DNA of 16,315 bases from JAVDCA01 sp036491235 (GTDB lineage Bacteria; Pseudomonadota; Alphaproteobacteria; Rhizobiales; Xanthobacteraceae), in NCBI GenBank assembly GCA_036491235.1, contig DASXCK010000469.1:1-16315 (forward strand), read 5' to 3'. Shown in pieces: positions 12,937-16,315 of the stretch (position 1 is the stretch's first letter; every line of letters starts with the position of its first letter). The position numbers and the translations under genes were made by a program. Under the pieces are notes generated by a model, which had not been told where the DNA came from, did not search any database, and saw nothing but the letters and a program-made list of their open reading frames with translations.

Positions 12937-14559
12937 ATGATCCGCATCGATTCCGTCAGCAAGCAGAACGGCCACCATCTTCTCTTCGTCGAGGCCTCGG
13001 CCGCGATCCAGCGCGGCGAGAAGGTCGGGCTCGTCGGTCCGAACGGCGCCGGCAAGACCACCCTTTTTCGCATGATCACCGGCGAGGAACAGGCGGACGA
13101 GGGGCAGGTCGCGGTCGATCGCGGGGTGACCATCGGCTATTTCAGCCAGGACGTCGGCGAGATGGCGGGCCGCAGCGCCGTCGCCGAGGTGATGGACGGT
13201 GCGGGTCCGGTGAGCGAAGTCGCGGCCGAGCTGCGCGAGCTCGAGGCCGCCATGGCGGACCCGGACCGCGCCGACGACATGGACGACATCATCGCGCGCT
13301 ACGGCGAGGTGCAGGCGCGCTTCGAGGAGCTCGACGGCTACGCGTTGGACGGCCGCGCCCGCGAGGTGCTGGCGGGGCTGAGCTTCAGCCAGGAAATGAT
13401 GGACGGCGACGTCGGCGCGCTCTCGGGCGGCTGGAAGATGCGCGTCGCACTCGCCCGCATCCTGCTGATGCGTCCCGACGCCATGCTGCTCGACGAGCCG
13501 AGCAACCACCTCGACATCGAGAGCCTGATCTGGCTCGAGGCCTTCCTCGAGGGTTATGAGGGCGCGCTGCTGATGACCTCGCACGACCGCGAGTTCATGA
13601 ACCGCGTCGTCGGCAAGGTGATCGAGATCGACGGCGGCACGCTCACGTCGTTCTCCGGCAACTACGAATTCTACGAGCAGCAGCGCGCGCTGGCGCAGGC
13701 GCAGCAGCAGGCGCAGTTCGAGCGTCAGCAGGCGATGCTCGCCAAGGAAATCAAGTTCATCGAGCGCTTCAAGGCGCGCGCCTCACATGCGGCGCAGGTG
13801 CAAAGCAGGGTGAAGAAGCTCGACAAGATCGAGCGGGTCGAGCCGCCGCGGCGGCGCGAGACGATCACATTCGAGTTTCCCCCGGCGCCGCGCTCAGGGG
13901 AGGACGTGGCCAGCCTCGCCAACGTGCACAAGCGCTACGGCAGCCGCAGCATCTACGAGGGCCTCGATTTCCAGGTGCGGCGCAAGGAGCGCTGGTGCGT
14001 CATGGGCGTCAACGGTGCCGGCAAGTCGACGCTGTTGAAGCTCATCGCGGGCGCGGCCGAGCCCGACGACGGTAGCGTGAACGTCGGCGCCAGCGTCAAG
14101 ATGGGCTACTTCGCGCAGCACGCCATGGACCTGCTCGAAGGCGACCGCACGGTCTTTCAGTCGCTCGAGGACGCGTTTCCGCAGGCCGGGCAGGGTTCGC
14201 TGCGCGCGCTCGCGGGCTGCTTCGGGTTCTCGGGCGACGACGTCGAGAAGAAATGCCGGGTGCTGTCGGGCGGTGAGAAGGCGCGTCTCGTGATGGCGAA
14301 GATGCTGTTCGACCCGCCGAATTTTCTGGTGCTCGACGAACCCACCAACCACCTCGACATGGCGACCAAGGAGATGCTGATCATGGCGCTGTCGAGCTAC
14401 GAGGGCGCCATGTTGTTCGTCTCGCACGACCGCCGTTTCCTCGCGGCGCTGTCCAATCGCGTGCTGGAGCTGACGCCGGAGGGGATCCACCGGTACGGGG
14501 GTGGATACACGGAGTACGTGGCGCGCACCGGGCACGAGGCGCCGGGGTTGCGGAGTTAA
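12937..14559 (+). CDS. ABC-F family ATPase (ribosome-associated translation factor)
   Basis: ABC-F proteins are soluble twin-ATPase factors that bind the ribosomal E-site and help stalled or initiating ribosomes; some protect against antibiotics. From ATG 12937 this one has 540 residues and no membrane segment. Domain 1 has Walker A GPNGAGKTT (34-42), signature LSGGW (162-166) and Walker B with Asp186-Glu187 followed by PSNHLD. The linker (about 242-325) is Gln/Ala- and Lys/Arg-rich, as expected of the P-site tRNA-interaction motif. Domain 2 has GVNGAGKST (357-365), LSGGEKAR (443-450) and Asp467-Glu468. Both catalytic glutamates are present. ATG 12937 follows AAGGGCGG at a short distance; an upstream frame to 12892 would add 15 residues lacking similarity. 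The subgroup (Uup, YbiT, YheS or EttA) is not resolved. A hairpin follows. Confidence 0.93.
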   Translation: MIRIDSVSKQNGHHLLFVEASAAIQRGEKVGLVGPNGAGKTTLFRMITGEEQADEGQVAVDRGVTIGYFSQDVGEMAGRSAVAEVMDGAGPVSEVAAELRELEAAMADPDRADDMDDIIARYGEVQARFEELDGYALDGRAREVLAGLSFSQEMMDGDVGALSGGWKMRVALARILLMRPDAMLLDEPSNHLDIESLIWLEAFLEGYEGALLMTSHDREFMNRVVGKVIEIDGGTLTSFSGNYEFYEQQRALAQAQQQAQFERQQAMLAKEIKFIERFKARASHAAQVQSRVKKLDKIERVEPPRRRETITFEFPPAPRSGEDVASLANVHKRYGSRSIYEGLDFQVRRKERWCVMGVNGAGKSTLLKLIAGAAEPDDGSVNVGASVKMGYFAQHAMDLLEGDRTVFQSLEDAFPQAGQGSLRALAGCFGFSGDDVEKKCRVLSGGEKARLVMAKMLFDPPNFLVLDEPTNHLDMATKEMLIMALSSYEGAMLFVSHDRRFLAALSNRVLELTPEGIHRYGGGYTEYVARTGHEAPGLRS

Positions 14560-14579
14560 GTCCCGCCCGAAGGCTCATA

Positions 14580-14611
14580 CGTTCGATCCTCTTGCCTCCG
14601 GGGATCGAACG
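14580..14611. terminator. 10-bp hairpin downstream of the ABC-F gene
   Basis: CGTTCGATCC (14580-14589) pairs perfectly with GGATCGAACG (14602-14611) around a 12-nt loop, starting 21 nt after the ABC-F stop. There is no U-run after it, so Rho-independent action is uncertain; it may instead protect the 3' end. Confidence 0.45.
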
Positions 14612-14660
14612 CGATGAGATCGGTCGCAGGTCCGATGAGCCGGAGCAGGAGGCGCCCGCA

Positions 14661-15434
14661 ATGACGCATGCTCGCCTGATCGCCTACACGCTGTTGGTCA
14701 TGTGCATGGGGGACATTTCGGCTGGCGGCCAGAACGTCGCGTTGCGCGAGCCGATCAAATGCAAAGTCGAGAAAGATCGGGAGGCGGCCGACTGCCTGAC
14801 GCGCCTCAAGGGGCTCGTGACGCGGTCCGGCGACGTGCTGCGCCTCCATCTCGAAGGCGGAAGGGCCAAGGTCTACATCAGCGCCCGAGACGCTTGCGCG
14901 CAAGACCAGGTGGACAAGTGTGTCATTCACTTGCTCGCCAGATTTTATCCGTGGCCGCGGCCGTATTTTCTCGTTGGTACGAACTACTACGAGTGTGGGC
15001 ACTTCGACCTGGTGAGCCGGCGGGGCGGGAGTGTCGTGGAGATGGCGACCGTTCCGGAGCTTTCGCCGGGCGGAAAATATTGGGTATCGGTCGATCAGGA
15101 TGACGAATGCGATCGCAAGTATGATGTCGCGATCTGGTCGACCGAGAGCGATCCGCCCGCGCTGGAGTTCAAGTACACGGCGACGCAATACGAAAATTGG
15201 ACCGTCGCGGGGTGGGACGGTGACGATCGCATCAAATTCAAGGTGTTCGTGAATGCGAGCCAAGGTGCCTATGATCAGGACGCCGAGGTCGTTCGATCCG
15301 CGACCGGATGGCGGATCGTTCTGGGTCAACGCGTGGACAGCCCGAGACCGTCGAAACGGCAAGCGACGCCAAACGTGATGCCGGATGCCCCGCCCGCAAC
15401 GTTGCGGATGATCGAACCTTCGAACCGCCCGTAG
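14661..15434 (+). CDS. Secreted protein of unknown function
   Basis: No family is recognised. The 257-residue protein starts with a signal peptide (MTHARLIAYTLLVMCMGDISA, given here as residues 1-20 plus Ala21). A mature part follows with scattered cysteines (IKCKVE, ADCLTR, RDACAQ, DKCVIH, YECGHF, DECDRK) that may form disulfides, and many aromatic-rich strands (PWPRPYFLVGTNYYE, ENWTVAGWDGDDRIKF). It ends in a Pro-rich tail. The pattern suggests a periplasmic beta-rich domain. ATG 14661 has AGGAGG (14647-14652) 8 nt upstream, a very strong start signal; the frame open from 14592 is therefore not the start. Codon use looks slightly more AT-rich than in the neighbouring ABC-F gene. A 325-codon antisense frame overlaps it fully but has no start signal or recognisable protein. 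Confidence 0.75.
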   Translation: MTHARLIAYTLLVMCMGDISAGGQNVALREPIKCKVEKDREAADCLTRLKGLVTRSGDVLRLHLEGGRAKVYISARDACAQDQVDKCVIHLLARFYPWPRPYFLVGTNYYECGHFDLVSRRGGSVVEMATVPELSPGGKYWVSVDQDDECDRKYDVAIWSTESDPPALEFKYTATQYENWTVAGWDGDDRIKFKVFVNASQGAYDQDAEVVRSATGWRIVLGQRVDSPRPSKRQATPNVMPDAPPATLRMIEPSNRP

Positions 15435-15549
15435 GGCTTGCGCGGCGAGCCGCAGGCGCATCAGGGGGCGAGGGAACGGCGGAATTGAAATTCGCGGGCG
15501 TGGAGGATCGTTCCTTCCGCGCCGATCAATCAAGCCGGACGACTGACCT

Positions 15550-15744
15550 TCAGCTCCGGCGCAGGTCGCTTTCCTTCACGACGCGCTCGTGCGGCTCGCG
15601 CGTGCTCTTGATTCGATACTGCGTTTCGCCCCCCGCATCGTCGGGCAGCGGCCGCACGATCGTGAATTCGCCGTCGGCGGCGTTGCGCAGCGACAGCCGG
15701 CGGACGAGGTGCACGGTCTCGCCGGGGTGAAATTGCTCGCTCAT
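15550..15744 (-). CDS. Small conserved protein of unknown function
   Basis: The 64-residue soluble protein starts MSEQFHPGETVHLVRRL and continues with EFTIVRPLPDD and QYRIKSTREPHERVVKESDLR. I recall similar 60-70-residue proteins in Bradyrhizobium-like genomes; the layout (GETV near the start, a strand-rich middle, an Arg/Glu-rich end) is like a small SH3-type barrel, but no function is known. GAGGAG is 6 nt before ATG 15744. It starts 47 nt after the YkgJ-type gene's stop on the same strand and so may be the last gene of that unit. The region to its left (15435-15549) has nothing recognisable. Confidence 0.78.
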   Translation of the reverse strand: MSEQFHPGETVHLVRRLSLRNAADGEFTIVRPLPDDAGGETQYRIKSTREPHERVVKESDLRRS

Positions 15745-15791
15745 GTCTCACTCCTCTGGCACGGGGCGCTCGGTGTCCCGCTGGCGATGCC

Positions 15792-16169
15792 TTACAGGCC
15801 GAAGTGCGCGCGCGCCTCGCGGCAGGCGGCGTCGCCCGGCACGCAGGCGTGACAGACATCCGGCCGCAGCGGGTAGATCACGCACGAGGTCGACCGACCG
15901 ACGACGCCGATGAGGGCGGCGCAACGCCGGCCGTTGCACCGCATGCCGGCCTCTCTGTCGTCGATGAGCTCGGCCGGGATGCGCGCGAGATGGCTCTCGC
16001 TCTCCAGCGAGAACCGTGGCCAGTCGGCCGAGTACGAGCAGCACGCGCCGCACGTTCGACAGATGTCGCCGTCGGTATCTTGTTCGGCAATGCCGACCGG
16101 TCGAGAAGCCGTCCCGGTGGGGACGGCTTCCGCTGTTGGTGCGTTCGCGATGAAGCGACCGGTGGTCAC
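15792..16169 (-). CDS. YkgJ-type CxxCxxCC cysteine-cluster protein
   Basis: The protein (up to 125 residues) carries the family signature CRTCGACC (Cys37, Cys40, Cys43, Cys44), then Cys78, Cys83, Cys96, Cys106, Cys109 and Cys115, including SCVIYPLRPDVCHAC. This YkgJ-like cluster is predicted to hold zinc or an iron-sulfur centre in the cytoplasm; the role is not established. The only usual in-frame start is GTG 16169, which overlaps the TGA stop of the cold-shock gene as GTGA, so translation may be coupled. A strong hairpin (16105-16130) would then lie within codons 14-22. The first 30 residues are low in complexity and may not be conserved, so a non-canonical later start is possible. The next small gene begins 47 nt downstream. 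Confidence 0.82.
   Translation of the reverse strand: MTTGRFIANAPTAEAVPTGTASRPVGIAEQDTDGDICRTCGACCSYSADWPRFSLESESHLARIPAELIDDREAGMRCNGRRCAALIGVVGRSTSCVIYPLRPDVCHACVPGDAACREARAHFGL
16105..16130 (-). terminator. 11-bp hairpin after the cold-shock gene, inside the ykgJ-type frame
   Basis: On the minus strand GAAGCCGTCCC-CACC-GGGACGGCTTC is a perfect 11-bp stem with a 4-nt loop, 35 nt after the cold-shock stop. TCGACC follows, so the U-run is very short. It looks like a terminator or 3' stabiliser of the abundant cold-shock mRNA. Confidence 0.6.
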
Positions 16170-16315
16170 GCGACCTGGATGTTGCCGACCGCGATCTTGC
16201 CGGTCTTGCGATCTTCCTGGGTGTCGAAGGAGACCTTCTGACCCTCGTTCAGGCCATGCAGGCCGGCGCGCTCCAGCGCGGTCGCGTGGACGAACACGTC
16301 CTTGCTGCCGTCTTC
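16166..16315 (-). CDS. CspA-family cold-shock protein, C-terminal part
   Basis: The last 49 codons of a cold-shock domain protein read into the window from its right edge; the N-terminal third, with the start and RNP1 motif, lies beyond it. Visible are the RNP2-like motif DVFVHATAL, the NEGQKVSFDTQEDRKTGK segment and the family ending GKIAVGNIQVA, then TGA. Cold-shock proteins are single OB-fold domains that bind single-stranded RNA or DNA and unwind RNA structures in the cytoplasm. Rhizobial genomes carry several paralogues, so the particular copy cannot be named. The stop overlaps the putative GTG start of the YkgJ-type gene and is followed by a hairpin. Confidence 0.9.
   Translation of the reverse strand, partial: EDGSKDVFVHATALERAGLHGLNEGQKVSFDTQEDRKTGKIAVGNIQVA

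Noticed and set aside
14556..15533. 325-codon minus-strand frame covering the secreted unknown protein
   Set aside because: The plus-strand gene has an AGGAGG site and a signal peptide. The minus-strand product is Arg/Pro-rich with no recognisable motif.

Overview
The window is GC-rich, densely coded chromosomal DNA that looks like a member of the Rhizobiales in the broad Bradyrhizobium/Rhodopseudomonas/Pseudolabrys neighbourhood. This rests on the type of proteins present (a 64-residue double-CxxC protein, a DUF6494-like protein, a long-tailed acyl-CoA desaturase, an orphan GspC/PilP-like protein), on strong GC bias at third codon positions that opens long antisense frames, and on short palindromic intergenic repeats of kinds common in these genomes. 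It reads as an ordinary core/accessory mixture. I see no phage, IS, CRISPR, tRNA, rRNA or obvious defence island.

Left part (1-5440): the end of a UPF0173-type metallo-hydrolase, then prmB (ribosomal protein L3 glutamine methyltransferase), whose stop codon lies inside a palindromic repeat. A Tat-type exported glutathione peroxidase is on the minus strand. Two unrelated Ala/Pro-rich single-membrane-segment proteins flank a Tat-exported dienelactone-hydrolase-family enzyme, with a strong 15-bp hairpin terminator between the first and the hydrolase.

Middle part (5439-11025): a small zinc-ribbon-like protein, a 4-oxalocrotonate-type tautomerase and a short-chain dehydrogenase, a three-histidine-box fatty acid desaturase, a secreted DUF4189-like Cys-rich protein convergent with a DUF6494-like protein, and a divergent pair made of an XRE/MmyB-like regulator and a YafE-like SAM methyltransferase. 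The regulator has a consensus -10 box only 7 nt from its ATG, so its mRNA may be leaderless, and a 23-bp-spaced ACTGGT repeat covers the promoter.

Right part (11026-16315): a 313-bp leader with a GAAA-capped hairpin, then a two-gene unit: an exported, possibly lipidated protein with a 14-glycine linker, and a GspC/PilP-like periplasmic protein. After a second palindromic repeat come an ABC-F ribosome-associated ATPase and a secreted protein of unknown function. On the minus strand, a cold-shock protein (cut by the window end), a YkgJ-type cysteine-cluster protein and a small conserved protein may form one transcription unit, interrupted by a hairpin.

I found no clearly new multi-gene system. 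The best leads are the polyglycine protein with its partner and structured leader, the leaderless/autoregulated promoter, and the csp-ykgJ junction.
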